A stretch of DNA of 64,000 bases from JACQAP01 sp035275265 (lineage in GTDB: Bacteria > Pseudomonadota > Gammaproteobacteria > Burkholderiales > JACQAP01): the NCBI GenBank assembly GCA_035275265.1, contig DATENC010000025.1, positions 206,556 through 270,555 of the forward strand. Direction: 5' to 3'. Within the stretch, counting starts at the first letter, position 1. Every line of letters begins with the position of its first letter. Made by a program: the position numbers and the translations under genes. Shown here one piece after another: positions 1 to 7,333 of this stretch. The notes beneath the pieces are model-generated. The model made no database searches. It saw nothing but the letters and a program-made list of their open reading frames with translations, and was not told the origin of the DNA.

Positions 1-315
1 GATCGAGCCTACTGCCAGGCCGCCACGCAAATGCCCGAACCAGGCGCTCCCCGCGTTGAAAAGCTCGCGGCTCATGCCGCCGGCCGCCGCAAACGATCCC
101 ATCAGGATGAACATCGGAATCACCGCGAGTTTGTAGTCGGTGACGGTGGACAGAGGCACTTTGCCCAGCAGTGCGAAGGCTGGGCCCCAGCCAGACACGA
201 TGCCGTAACCGAGCACGCCGGCGATCCCCATGGCAACGCCGATCGGCACGCGCACAAGCATCAACACGAACATCAGCGCGAAGCCAAGCACGGCAATGAG
301 GTCCTTGTCGATCAT
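1..315 (-). CDS. dctM: TRAP transporter large permease (DctM), N-terminal part
   Basis: The large membrane subunit of a tripartite ATP-independent periplasmic (TRAP) transporter, which drives uptake of organic acids by ion symport. Only the first 105 codons are present; the gene runs off the left edge. The visible part starts ATG-ATC-GAC-AAG, has a hydrophobic first segment (LAVLGFALMFVLM-like), the typical RVPIGVAMG turn, then a second hydrophobic stretch (LAVIPMFILMGSFAAAGG) characteristic of DctM N-termini. It begins 7 bases after the stop of the small permease gene and so is the third gene of a dctP-dctQ-dctM operon. The substrate cannot be read from this fragment. Confidence 0.9.
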   Translation of the reverse strand, partial: MIDKDLIAVLGFALMFVLMLVRVPIGVAMGIAGVLGYGIVSGWGPAFALLGKVPLSTVTDYKLAVIPMFILMGSFAAAGGMSRELFNAGSAWFGHLRGGLAVGSI

Positions 316-322
316 TGCTGCG

Positions 323-784
323 TCATTCCCCGCGCCTGCAAAGCAGGACCAGTCGCACGGCGGTGAGGATCGTACCGGCAAGAATGCCGGCGCCGGCCAA
401 TAGATGGAAAGGCCATACAGGCAGTTTCAACTCCATCGTCAATACATTGCCGGCGGCCGTATCGCGGACGGCGTCGGCGAGCATCAACGTGAGCGCGACC
501 ATGAACACCATCAGGATCGAGGTCGCGGTGATGTCCAGGAGGCGGCGCCCGGGTAAGGACAGGAACTCCCAAACCAGGTCCACGACGATGTGGCCGTTGC
601 GATAGCAAGCGGAGGCAATGCCCCAGAACATGCTTATTCCCAACAGCAGTTGCGCCAGATCGAACCAGTCCGGCGGTGAGTAATTGAAGAATTTGCGCAG
701 GAGGACCGTCGCGAAGGTCGTCAGGGCGATGAACAGCAAGAGCAATCCCGCCGTTCCCTCGACCAGGCGCACGAAGCGATCCAT
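323..784 (-). CDS. dctQ: TRAP transporter small permease (DctQ)
   Basis: A 153-residue four-helix membrane protein, the usual size of the DctQ subunit that pairs with DctM in the inner membrane. Hydrophobic segments lie near residues 12-30, 45-62, 85-103 and 125-145, and the conserved region around FNYSPPDWFDLAQLLLGI matches the family. A GGGATCC-like ribosome-binding site precedes the ATG at 784. It sits between the binding-protein gene (20-base gap) and dctM (7-base gap), as expected for one transcript. Confidence 0.9.
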   Translation of the reverse strand: MDRFVRLVEGTAGLLLLFIALTTFATVLLRKFFNYSPPDWFDLAQLLLGISMFWGIASACYRNGHIVVDLVWEFLSLPGRRLLDITATSILMVFMVALTLMLADAVRDTAAGNVLTMELKLPVWPFHLLAGAGILAGTILTAVRLVLLCRRGE

Positions 785-804
785 TGCGGATCCCGCTAGC
801 GCCG

Positions 805-1827
805 CTACTTCGTCTTCGCCCCGTATTTCAGGAGCGCCGCGTCGAACTCCGTCAGAAGTTTAGCCGGTTCATAACCTTGCTTGCGCACGTCATCCCCCCA
901 GATTCCGACCACGGGTTCGGCCGATTTCTTCCACGCAGCCAGTTCCAACGGCGTGAGCGGCACAACCGTGTGCGCCGTATCGCCTTTCGTTTTATCCCGT
1001 CCGGCTGCTTCGAAATCCCCCCACTCCTTGCCGACCCTGTAGGCCCACTCGGAACTGCAATGGTCGTCGATGACCTTGCGCTGCGCGGGCGACAACGAAT
1101 TGTACCGATCCGGATTCAGGATCCATGCGAAGCCGGTGGTGTACATGCGTGCGTCGATGTGGAAACGCGTGACCTTGTTGATGCCGAACAAGTAGATGGA
1201 CCCCCAGGGAAAGGTAATGGCGTCGGCAACACCACGCTCCAGCGCTTCGCGCGCCTCGGGAGCGCTGACGTTGACCGTGGATGCGCCGAGCAGCTTCATC
1301 CAGTCGGCGACGACCGCCTGTGCCGGCCGCACTTTCAGGCCCTTGATCTGCTCTGGTGAACTGATCCGTGTCCTGGAGTGGAAAGTGCCGGGATCGTGCA
1401 CGAACATCAGGCACAGCCTAACGCCGGGCATGTCCTTCTGCGCATATGGGCGGTACCAGACATCGTAGGCGCGCGAACCGTTGTCGGCGTTGTCCATCAT
1501 GAACGGAAGTTGGGCCGCGTTCGCCACGAGCATACGCCCGGCCTGGTAGCCGACGTTGATGTACGACACGTCGGCGATGCCTTTGACTGTCATGTCGTAA
1601 TGGTCGATTGCCTTGCCAAGTTGCTGGGACGGATAGATCGCGATCTTGATCGAGCCGCCCGATGCCTGTTCGATCGATTGCGCCCAGGCCTGCGCGGTCT
1701 TGTGCAATGGATGCGCCGGCGGCACCCAGTGGGAAAACTTCAACTCCACCAGTTTGTCCTGGGCGAGCGCGCACCCGCAGGCTGTGGCAAGGCAGAGCGC
1801 CACGGCGCCCAAGATTCGTGCAGTCAC
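805..1827 (-). CDS. dctP: TRAP transporter substrate-binding protein (DctP)
   Basis: The periplasmic solute-binding subunit of the TRAP system, 340 residues, normal for the family. The reading frame is open back to 1950, but I place the start at the GTG at 1827. It is preceded by an excellent GGAGGAGGTC site (1831-1838) and opens directly into a signal peptide (positive residue, hydrophobic run, cleavage near CALAQ). Family features include the early LKFSHWVPPAHPLHK region and the SPEQIKGLKVRPAQ segment with the conserved Arg that ligates carboxylates. It is first in the dctPQM operon. The ligand is unknown; carboxylates are usual for the family. Confidence 0.9.
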   Translation of the reverse strand: MTARILGAVALCLATACGCALAQDKLVELKFSHWVPPAHPLHKTAQAWAQSIEQASGGSIKIAIYPSQQLGKAIDHYDMTVKGIADVSYINVGYQAGRMLVANAAQLPFMMDNADNGSRAYDVWYRPYAQKDMPGVRLCLMFVHDPGTFHSRTRISSPEQIKGLKVRPAQAVVADWMKLLGASTVNVSAPEAREALERGVADAITFPWGSIYLFGINKVTRFHIDARMYTTGFAWILNPDRYNSLSPAQRKVIDDHCSSEWAYRVGKEWGDFEAAGRDKTKGDTAHTVVPLTPLELAAWKKSAEPVVGIWGDDVRKQGYEPAKLLTEFDAALLKYGAKTK

Positions 1828-1985
1828 GCTGACCTCCTCCAGTTGGTTTGCTGCGCGGCGAAGTAGTTTTTCTTGTGCCGCTACCGAGAAGTATAGCGGT
1901 CCGCGACTTGCACCGGAACGACTCTCGTCAACCAGAAACCTGGAGGGCATCCAGAATCAAGCGGCCGACTGTGCAAACCGCCTGT

Positions 1986-2474
1986 TTAGGACTTTGCATC
2001 TCCCTCTCCCCCTGCGGTAGAGGGCCGGGAAGAGGTATATAGCGCCAACGCATCCAGCAGCGGTTTCGGCACGTCCACCGGCTTCGCATTCTTGCGGTCG
2101 ATCGAAACGATGACCAGGTGGCCTTCCGCCGCCAGATCGCCGCCGGGCTTCTTGACCGCAAACTCGAGACGGATCGAGCTGCGGCCGATGCGGCCTACCC
2201 AGATTTCGATGTCGAGCAACTCGTCCAGCCGCGCCGGATTCCGGTAGTCGAGGTGGAACTGGACTCGCGGGAGCCAGATGTCCAGCCGGTCCCACAACGT
2301 CGCATACGGAAATCCCGCCGCACGAAACAATTCGGTTTCGGCCATCTCGACAAAACGCACGTAGGTACCCCAGCGGATGATGCCGCTCACATCGACATCG
2401 CTCCAACGCACGTGGTCCTGCACGCGATGTCGCCGGGCACTTACGAACGATGGACTTGTCGATTTGTTCTGCAT
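1986..2474 (-). CDS. Acyl-CoA thioesterase, 4-hydroxybenzoyl-CoA thioesterase (hotdog) family
   Basis: A cytoplasmic hotdog-fold thioesterase that would hydrolyse an acyl- or aroyl-CoA. The 162 residues contain the family signature near residues 23-41 (WSDVDVSGIIRWGTYVRFVE) with Asp28 in the catalytic position of the Pseudomonas 4-hydroxybenzoyl-CoA thioesterase. The ATG at 2474 has only a weak ribosome-binding site. The gene lies 37 bases downstream of the alpha/beta hydrolase, so the two probably share a transcript. The last 15 or so codons (SSRPSTAGGEGDAKS) run through a palindromic CCCTCT/AGAGGG repeat and look like repeat-derived sequence rather than family sequence. The substrate is not determinable here. 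Confidence 0.82.
   Translation of the reverse strand: MQNKSTSPSFVSARRHRVQDHVRWSDVDVSGIIRWGTYVRFVEMAETELFRAAGFPYATLWDRLDIWLPRVQFHLDYRNPARLDELLDIEIWVGRIGRSSIRLEFAVKKPGGDLAAEGHLVIVSIDRKNAKPVDVPKPLLDALALYTSSRPSTAGGEGDAKS
1998..2037. repeat. Interspersed palindromic C-rich/G-rich repeat inside a gene end
   Basis: Arms CCCTCT (2002-2007) and AGAGGG (2019-2024) flank a CCCCCTGCGG centre, followed by GCCGGG and AAGAGG. This resembles the interspersed CCCTCTCCC...GGGAGAGGG repeats common in GC-rich proteobacteria. It overlaps the final codons of the thioesterase gene. Confidence 0.5.
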
Positions 2475-2511
2475 CAGTAGGTAGCTGGATCGGGAAAAAC
2501 CACGTGCGCGT

Positions 2512-3213
2512 TCAGATCGTCAGCCAAGTTCGCATCGCCGCATTGACCGCACCCGGCCGCTCCAGGGTAGCCAAGTGGCCGCACTCCTCGACTACCACCA
2601 GGTTGGCCCCAGGAATAGCCGCTGCCATTTCGTCGCTGCATTCCAGAGGCGTGAGCTGATCCTGGCGCCCGCACAGGACCAAGGTCGGACATTTGATCTT
2701 CTGCAACCCGGGACGAAAATCGGGCCGGGAGATGATAGCGCGCTGCTGCCGCAGGTAGCCTGCGACGCCGGTACGTTCCGCCATGTGGCGGATGGTCTTG
2801 GCAAGCCCGGCATCGTTGACCCGAGAGGGGTGCAGCATCAGCGGCAGCATAAAGCTCGTCAACGGCGTGAAGCCGCGCTCGGTCTGCGCAAGTTTCATCA
2901 GTTTCTGGCGACGTTCGGTTTCATCGGGCGTCTCCGGCCGTGCCCGGGAATCGAGCAGCGCGAGCCGGGTCACGCGCTCCGGTGCGTGTCGCATCGCTTC
3001 CAGCGCAACATACCCGCCCATCGACAACCCGGCGAGTGCGAATTCCTTCCACGGCGCATCGCGCAGCACCGCTTCGCCCATCTCCTTCACGGTTTCGTAT
3101 TCGGTCAGGTCCGGTACCCAGAACCGCGCGATATCCGCAAGTTCCGACAACTGGGGTTCCCAAAGAGCGGCATCGCAGAGCAGGCCGGGCAGCAGGACCA
3201 ATGCCTTTTTCAT
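2512..3213 (-). CDS. Alpha/beta hydrolase
   Basis: A 233-residue alpha/beta-hydrolase-fold enzyme, probably cytoplasmic (no signal peptide). The nucleophile elbow is GLSMGG (Ser64). The acid is probably Asp185 (GRQDQLTP) and the base His213 (CGHLA), the normal order and spacing. The frame is open to 3318, but the region before 3213 has no family sequence, and MKKALVLLPGLLCD at 3213 is a typical beginning (beta-strand 1 and oxyanion loop). The thioesterase gene follows after 37 bases, suggesting joint ester/thioester metabolism. Substrate unknown. Confidence 0.85.
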   Translation of the reverse strand: MKKALVLLPGLLCDAALWEPQLSELADIARFWVPDLTEYETVKEMGEAVLRDAPWKEFALAGLSMGGYVALEAMRHAPERVTRLALLDSRARPETPDETERRQKLMKLAQTERGFTPLTSFMLPLMLHPSRVNDAGLAKTIRHMAERTGVAGYLRQQRAIISRPDFRPGLQKIKCPTLVLCGRQDQLTPLECSDEMAAAIPGANLVVVEECGHLATLERPGAVNAAMRTWLTI

Positions 3214-3403
3214 TGTTCTTCGCGGTAAGAGGTGAGTACCGTGCCGGCAGGGTCCGTTCGAACTTTGCGACCATCCGTTGCACTGCCGGCGAAGTATACC
3301 CGGAGCACCTTCTCTCAACGCCTACCGGAATGGATGCACTTCCGATCAGGCTGCCCTTACCCATCCGACACCCTCGAACTGTCTGCCTTCAAGAAGTGTC
3401 CGG

Positions 3404-3428
3404 AAAAACCAGGGTCAGATTAGCCTGG
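3404..3428 (-). terminator. Possible rho-independent terminator of the YihY-family gene
   Basis: On the minus strand a short CCAGG...CCTGG stem is followed directly by TTTTT. One arm lies within the last codons of the upstream gene. The stem is only about 5 base pairs, so the call is weak. Confidence 0.4.
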
Positions 3429-4383
3429 CCCCTCGCTTTTTGAGCCCTCGCCTTCTCTGATGCTGGAGGCTACCGAAGCGAAGCGCGTATTGCCTTGTGA
3501 ACTCCGCTCCCAGGAAGAAGATCTGCGCCGAGTAATAGACCCATAGCAACAGCGCGATGACAGATCCGGCCGCGCCAAAGCCGGACGCCACCGCGCTGTT
3601 GCCCAGGTACAGGCCAATCGCATACTTGCCGAGGCTGAACAATGCTGCGGTGACAAGGGCGCCAGTCCATACGTCCCGCCATGCCAGCACTACATTGGGC
3701 AGCGTCTTATAGATCACGGCAAACAAAGCGGCGATCACGCTGAACGAAATGAAGGAGGACAGTGTAACTAGTGCAGCGGCGGAGCTGCTCCAGATGTCGC
3801 CTGCATAGCGCGCAAGCACGGCTAGCGCGGCACTGACGATGAGGGAAATGAGCATTAGAAACGCCAGAACCAGGATGAGGCCGAAGGACAGGATTCGGTT
3901 TCTGACCAACTCCTTGATTCCAGACTGCACAGGCTGCTCGATGCCCCACAAATCATCAAGGCTGTTTTTCAGTTCGGTGAAGACGCTGGTGGCTCCCACC
4001 AGCAACAAAACGCTGGATACGAAGGCGGCCACGAGGCCGGAGGCTGGATCGCGCGCGGCCGCCAATACTGCCTGGATCGCCTGCGCCCCGTTCGGTCCAA
4101 TCAGTCCCTGCAGTTGGGCAATGATTTCACCCTGAGCCGCTTCAGCGCCGAAGAAGTAACCCGCCACCGCGATGGCGAGGACGAGGATCGGCGTCATCGA
4201 GAACAAGGTATAAAAAGCCAGGGCGGCGCCTTTACTTGCCCCCCGATGATTGATCCAGGCTCTTACCGAATCGTTCAGGACTCGGTACAAACTCTTCAAA
4301 TAGAGTCGTGTGGCCGGCGCGAATTGGAGTGGAAGCTTCGCGAATCCGCGGATGACCGGTTTTCTGACGATGCCATTACTCAT
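3415..4383 (-). CDS. YihY/BrkB-family inner membrane protein
   Basis: A 322-residue polytopic protein of the YihY (formerly RNase BN / BrkB) family. The function of the family is not settled. The family hallmarks are visible: a cytoplasmic N-terminus with WINHRGASKGAALAFYTLFS before the first helix, the loop WGIEQP, and a C-terminal LLLWVYYSAQIFFLGAEFT motif. Six hydrophobic segments are recognisable. The tail (QHQRRRGLKKRGARLI) is basic and presumably cytoplasmic. It is transcribed alone; the flanking intervals are about 100-140 bases. Confidence 0.9.
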   Translation of the reverse strand: MSNGIVRKPVIRGFAKLPLQFAPATRLYLKSLYRVLNDSVRAWINHRGASKGAALAFYTLFSMTPILVLAIAVAGYFFGAEAAQGEIIAQLQGLIGPNGAQAIQAVLAAARDPASGLVAAFVSSVLLLVGATSVFTELKNSLDDLWGIEQPVQSGIKELVRNRILSFGLILVLAFLMLISLIVSAALAVLARYAGDIWSSSAAALVTLSSFISFSVIAALFAVIYKTLPNVVLAWRDVWTGALVTAALFSLGKYAIGLYLGNSAVASGFGAAGSVIALLLWVYYSAQIFFLGAEFTRQYALRFGSLQHQRRRGLKKRGARLI

Positions 4384-4522
4384 AGCGTCGCCGTATTAAC
4401 ATGGCGCTCGCGCAATTATTCAGGCGTGGGGCGGCTGTCAATCGTTTTTCGCTTATCGCTCCTCCTGCGCAACGCTCAGGGCGTTGGCTCATGCAGGCGG
4501 AACGCAACCGAAGCAATGCATT

Positions 4523-4816
4523 TTACTTTTTCTTGGATTGCTCGGAAGTGTTGACCGGTGGTCCGCTATTTTCGGTCTTGCCGCCGGAAGCAGACTGGCG
4601 AGCACTATCCACGGCAGGCTGGCCTGTCTTGCTTGTTTCCGGAGTGACGGTAGCGCCAGAATGACCGCCCGGGTCCGGTCCCATGCTCAACAAGTCAGGC
4701 AGTTTGGTCGTGCCGGTAACATTCGAATCGTGACTTGACGCCGGTTGCTGGGAAGCGATTCCTGCAAGCGCGAACACTGACAACAAGACTGCGACAACAA
4801 TATGTACGACTTTCAT
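4523..4816 (-). CDS. Small exported protein of unknown function
   Basis: A 97-residue protein with a signal peptide (MKVVHIVVAVLLSVFALAG) followed by a low-complexity Ser/Thr/Gly/Pro-rich, probably disordered mature part ending in SEQSKKK. The start at 4816 is favoured over the in-frame ATG at 4831 because the AAGGAGG ribosome-binding site (about 4822-4828) would lie inside the longer reading. I recognise no domain. It lies among other envelope genes. Confidence 0.6.
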   Translation of the reverse strand: MKVVHIVVAVLLSVFALAGIASQQPASSHDSNVTGTTKLPDLLSMGPDPGGHSGATVTPETSKTGQPAVDSARQSASGGKTENSGPPVNTSEQSKKK

Positions 4817-5061
4817 GACATCCTCCTTCAAGAACTCCCGTCTGATCTGCGGATATCGGATAGATACCGCAGCCAGCCGAAGTGATCTATTTATAGAGTG
4901 GCCAATACGAGAAAAAATTCTCGAGCATTTCAGCGTAGCTCAAGTATCAGCCGGTGTCGGTGCGCCAACACACACGGGAGAGCTGCCGGATGTCATTGAT
5001 TAGCCGTAGAAACTCGCGCGACAAACGAGCGGGCCAGGCAAAGCGCTGCGGGCTAGCCCGA

Positions 5062-5739
5062 TCAACGCACGATGATCTCTACCCGCCGGTTGCGAGGTTC
5101 AGCGACATCATCGGATGCTTGCGCCACCATGGGCTCGCGCTTGCCGCGCCCGGCGGCCTGAATGATTTTCGTCGGGATTCCGCGCCGGACTAACAGTTCC
5201 CGTACCCTCATGGCGCGCTGCAGGGACAGCGTGTCGTTGTACTGATTGCTACCCACGAAATCGGTATGGCCGATGACGGCGATTTCCGGGGATGGTCGCG
5301 CGGCCACCTCGGCGACTACGCGATCGATTGCGCGCGTGGCCGTCGGGTTTAGTTCGTCAGTGCCCTCCACGAAATACACAAGATACGACGTGGGCTGCTC
5401 GGGCAAACTCGCCAAAGCCTCGCGAAATTCTTCATTCACGTCTTTTCGCTCGATGGGCGCCGTCCGCACTGTCTTGCTATCCCGAAGGCTGGCCTCGACA
5501 TAGGGCTTGTCCACGAGCACCGCTTTGCCGCCGTGTAGCGGCCGAACCATGACCGCACCGACATGGCCGTCGGGTGGCTTGGGCAAGACCACCAGAGTGA
5601 CCTTGGAGTCGGTGCTGCGCGGCGGTTGCTGCGCACATGCGCCAAGCAGCGCGACTCCCAGCACGCCAAGCAGGAGTCCGCCGTGCGCCATCCGTTTGCG
5701 CGGCAGGAAACTGTTAGACGTGCGGAGGCGAACCTTCAT
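5062..5739 (-). CDS. OmpA-family lipoprotein
   Basis: A predicted outer-membrane lipoprotein of up to 225 residues with a C-terminal OmpA-like peptidoglycan-binding domain. A lipobox LLGAC puts the lipidated Cys at residue 35. The OmpA domain (about 115-225) includes GHTDFVGSNQYNDTLSLQRA, with the Asp and Arg that contact diaminopimelate, and ends RNRRVEIIVR. The middle (40-110) is not a recognised domain. The N-terminal region before the hydrophobic stretch is long, so the ATG at 5691 is an alternative start. A second OmpA-domain gene lies 47 bases upstream; both may be co-transcribed. Confidence 0.85.
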   Translation of the reverse strand: MKVRLRTSNSFLPRKRMAHGGLLLGVLGVALLGACAQQPPRSTDSKVTLVVLPKPPDGHVGAVMVRPLHGGKAVLVDKPYVEASLRDSKTVRTAPIERKDVNEEFREALASLPEQPTSYLVYFVEGTDELNPTATRAIDRVVAEVAARPSPEIAVIGHTDFVGSNQYNDTLSLQRAMRVRELLVRRGIPTKIIQAAGRGKREPMVAQASDDVAEPRNRRVEIIVR

Positions 5740-5786
5740 ACTCTGCGTTGGTCACGGGCCCAGAGCCCAATTTCTTGCGCTGCTGA

Positions 5787-6320
5787 TCAGCGCGCGGCGA
5801 CGAGTGTGATCTGCACACGGCGATCGGGTTGCAGGCAATCGATCAGTTGCGGGGATTTCCGAATTTTCGCGCCCGGTTTCCCGCATGTGTCCCCGGTTAT
5901 TGCCTCGCTCTCGCCCTTGCCTTCGGTGCGAATACGCCCGCCATCCACACCCTTGCCGACGAGATAGGCGCGCACCGCTTCGGCACGCTGTTCGGAGAGG
6001 TGCAGGTTGTAGGTGTCCGCGCCAATCTGGTCGGCGTGTCCGACGGCGTCGATGCGATCGAACGCCCGGCTCTTGACCTTGGCGGTCAACTCGTCGAGTT
6101 TCGGGGTCTCCCCCCCTCGCAACACGGCCCGGTCGAAATCGAAGTACACCGACACGATCACCGGCTCGTCCGCCTTGGGAGGCATTGGCGCAACAGGTTG
6201 TTGAGCAACCGCCGTATCGGCGGGTGCCTTCTGTTTATCGCGCTGGCTCCAGAGCAGAAAAAGAATGGCGATCACCACCACGGCAAGACCCACAAGCGAC
6301 CAACGAGTGACAGGTTTCAT
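5787..6320 (-). CDS. OmpA-family protein with N-terminal membrane anchor
   Basis: A 177-residue protein with an uncleaved transmembrane helix at about residues 7-25, a Pro/Ala-rich linker and a periplasmic OmpA domain (about 55-177). The motif GHADQIGADTYNLHLSEQRA is clear. The C-terminal section contains two Cys (DTCGKPG and LIDCLQPDRRV), a common form in betaproteobacterial OmpA proteins. A GGAGGGGCGC site precedes the start. It probably tethers the inner membrane to peptidoglycan and may form a pair with the OmpA lipoprotein downstream. Confidence 0.85.
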   Translation of the reverse strand: MKPVTRWSLVGLAVVVIAILFLLWSQRDKQKAPADTAVAQQPVAPMPPKADEPVIVSVYFDFDRAVLRGGETPKLDELTAKVKSRAFDRIDAVGHADQIGADTYNLHLSEQRAEAVRAYLVGKGVDGGRIRTEGKGESEAITGDTCGKPGAKIRKSPQLIDCLQPDRRVQITLVAAR

Positions 6321-6437
6321 GCGCCCCTCCCGGAAGATAGTTCAAGAGAAGTTTAGTCCCAATCCTCGCGCGCTAGAACAAGATCCGCTAACTTGGTCTG
6401 CCCCCACCTTCTGGCAAGCACGCCTTCAGATCACGCC

Positions 6438-6470
6438 GCAAAAACAAGGGGCGCCTTGGCAGGCGCCCCT
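6438..6470 (-). terminator. Rho-independent terminator of the exported repeat protein
   Basis: GGGGCGCC (6448-6455) and GGCGCCCC (6462-6469) form an 8-bp GC-rich stem with a 6-base loop. On the minus strand it is followed by TTGTTTTT, 35 bases after the stop at 6505. Confidence 0.85.
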
Positions 6471-6504
6471 CGGGTCGGTCTTACTGCTACGGGCAGGCGA
6501 CAGA

Positions 6505-6990
6505 CTACATTTCGCCGGTCTTGCCCTTCGCGGCTTTGGCGCAATCTGCCTTTTCGGCGCCGGTAAGAGCATCGCATTTCTTAAGCCTGGCGGCGTACTC
6601 TTCTTCGCCCTGTCCGGCCTGGGTATCAGTGCCTGCCTGGTCATCCGTCTTGCCATCTGAGTTGGCAGTGCTTTCCTGCTCTTCAGTTTGTCCGGCCTGG
6701 GTATCAGTGCCAGCTTGGTCATCCGTTTTGCCATCTGAGTTGGCAGTGCTTTCCTGCTCTTCAGTTTGGCCGGCCGAGTTCGCCTCCTGGCCTTGCGCGT
6801 CTTCCGGCTTGTTGGCCTTATCGGAAGCCTCGCTGGCCGGCTTATCGGAAGGTCCGGCTTGCGGATCCGTCTGTGCCGCGGGATTCTGCGTGCTTCCTTG
6901 TGAAGTCCCCTGGTCGTCTCCAGCCCACGCCATGCCGCTCATCGCAACTGCAATCGCACCTGCTGAGAATATTTGCAAAAGCCTGTTCAT
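6505..6990 (-). CDS. Exported acidic repeat protein
   Basis: A 161-residue secreted or periplasmic protein of unknown function. The signal peptide ends near SGMAWAG. The mature part is rich in Asp, Gln, Thr, Ser and Glu and almost certainly disordered. It contains two near-identical 26-residue units beginning GQTEEQESTANSDGK, encoded by a 78-bp direct repeat, and ends in a short Lys-rich part with two Cys (LKKCDALTGAEKADCAKAA). The start at 6990 has an AGGAGATCAA ribosome-binding site; the frame is open further upstream without family sequence. A strong terminator follows. Confidence 0.75.
   Translation of the reverse strand: MNRLLQIFSAGAIAVAMSGMAWAGDDQGTSQGSTQNPAAQTDPQAGPSDKPASEASDKANKPEDAQGQEANSAGQTEEQESTANSDGKTDDQAGTDTQAGQTEEQESTANSDGKTDDQAGTDTQAGQGEEEYAARLKKCDALTGAEKADCAKAAKGKTGEM
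6611..6766. repeat. 78-bp tandem direct repeat, two copies, in coding sequence
   Basis: Copies at 6611-6688 and 6689-6766 start TGTCCGGCCTGGGTATCAGTG and differ at only a few bases. The period is a multiple of three, so unit gain or loss keeps the frame. Each copy encodes 26 residues of the exported repeat protein. Confidence 0.9.
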
Positions 6991-7333
6991 TTGATCTCCT
7001 GACAAGTTGTCATCAATAGAAAGTGAAGGTTGCGTGCCGAGGCGTTGTCTCGGCGCCAACAAACACAACTTCGAGCAGATTGCCGCTCGTCCGGCACAGC
7101 AATACAGGCAATGGCCGTGCCGGTTTTTTCTTCAACTGCAACTTACTAATTAGACAGGGCTTAGGCGGAAGAACGACGGATATCGGGGAACTCACGATCG
7201 GCAAAACATGCAGGATACTGGGCTCTTTTACATGAATCGGGGTTCGAGCGATCCGCTGTACGATCGGTGGTATCGGCGCACTCCGCGGAAAACGTTTGCG
7301 GCAGATCATGCACGCGGCAAGGCTTGCAGAGGG
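6991..7333. other. Intergenic region with a palindrome and an unpaired terminator
   Basis: Holds the ribosome-binding site of the exported repeat protein, the 13-bp palindrome TGACAA-G-TTGTCA (7000-7012) directly upstream of that site, and a plus-strand terminator at 7091-7129. From 7132 to 7333 I see no gene, RNA or repeat I can support. Confidence 0.5.
7089..7131 (+). terminator. Orphan plus-strand rho-independent terminator
   Basis: CCGGCAC (7091-7097) pairs with GTGCCGG (7117-7123), followed at once by TTTTTT (7124-7129). The stem can extend by two pairs past one mismatch; the loop is long. No plus-strand gene ends before it, so it may end a small RNA starting near 7000-7050. Confidence 0.45.

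Noticed and set aside
7231..7260. GGGGTTCGAGCGATCC resembles a tRNA T-arm
   Set aside because: The arms do not pair as a T-stem and no acceptor or anticodon stem can be folded around it.
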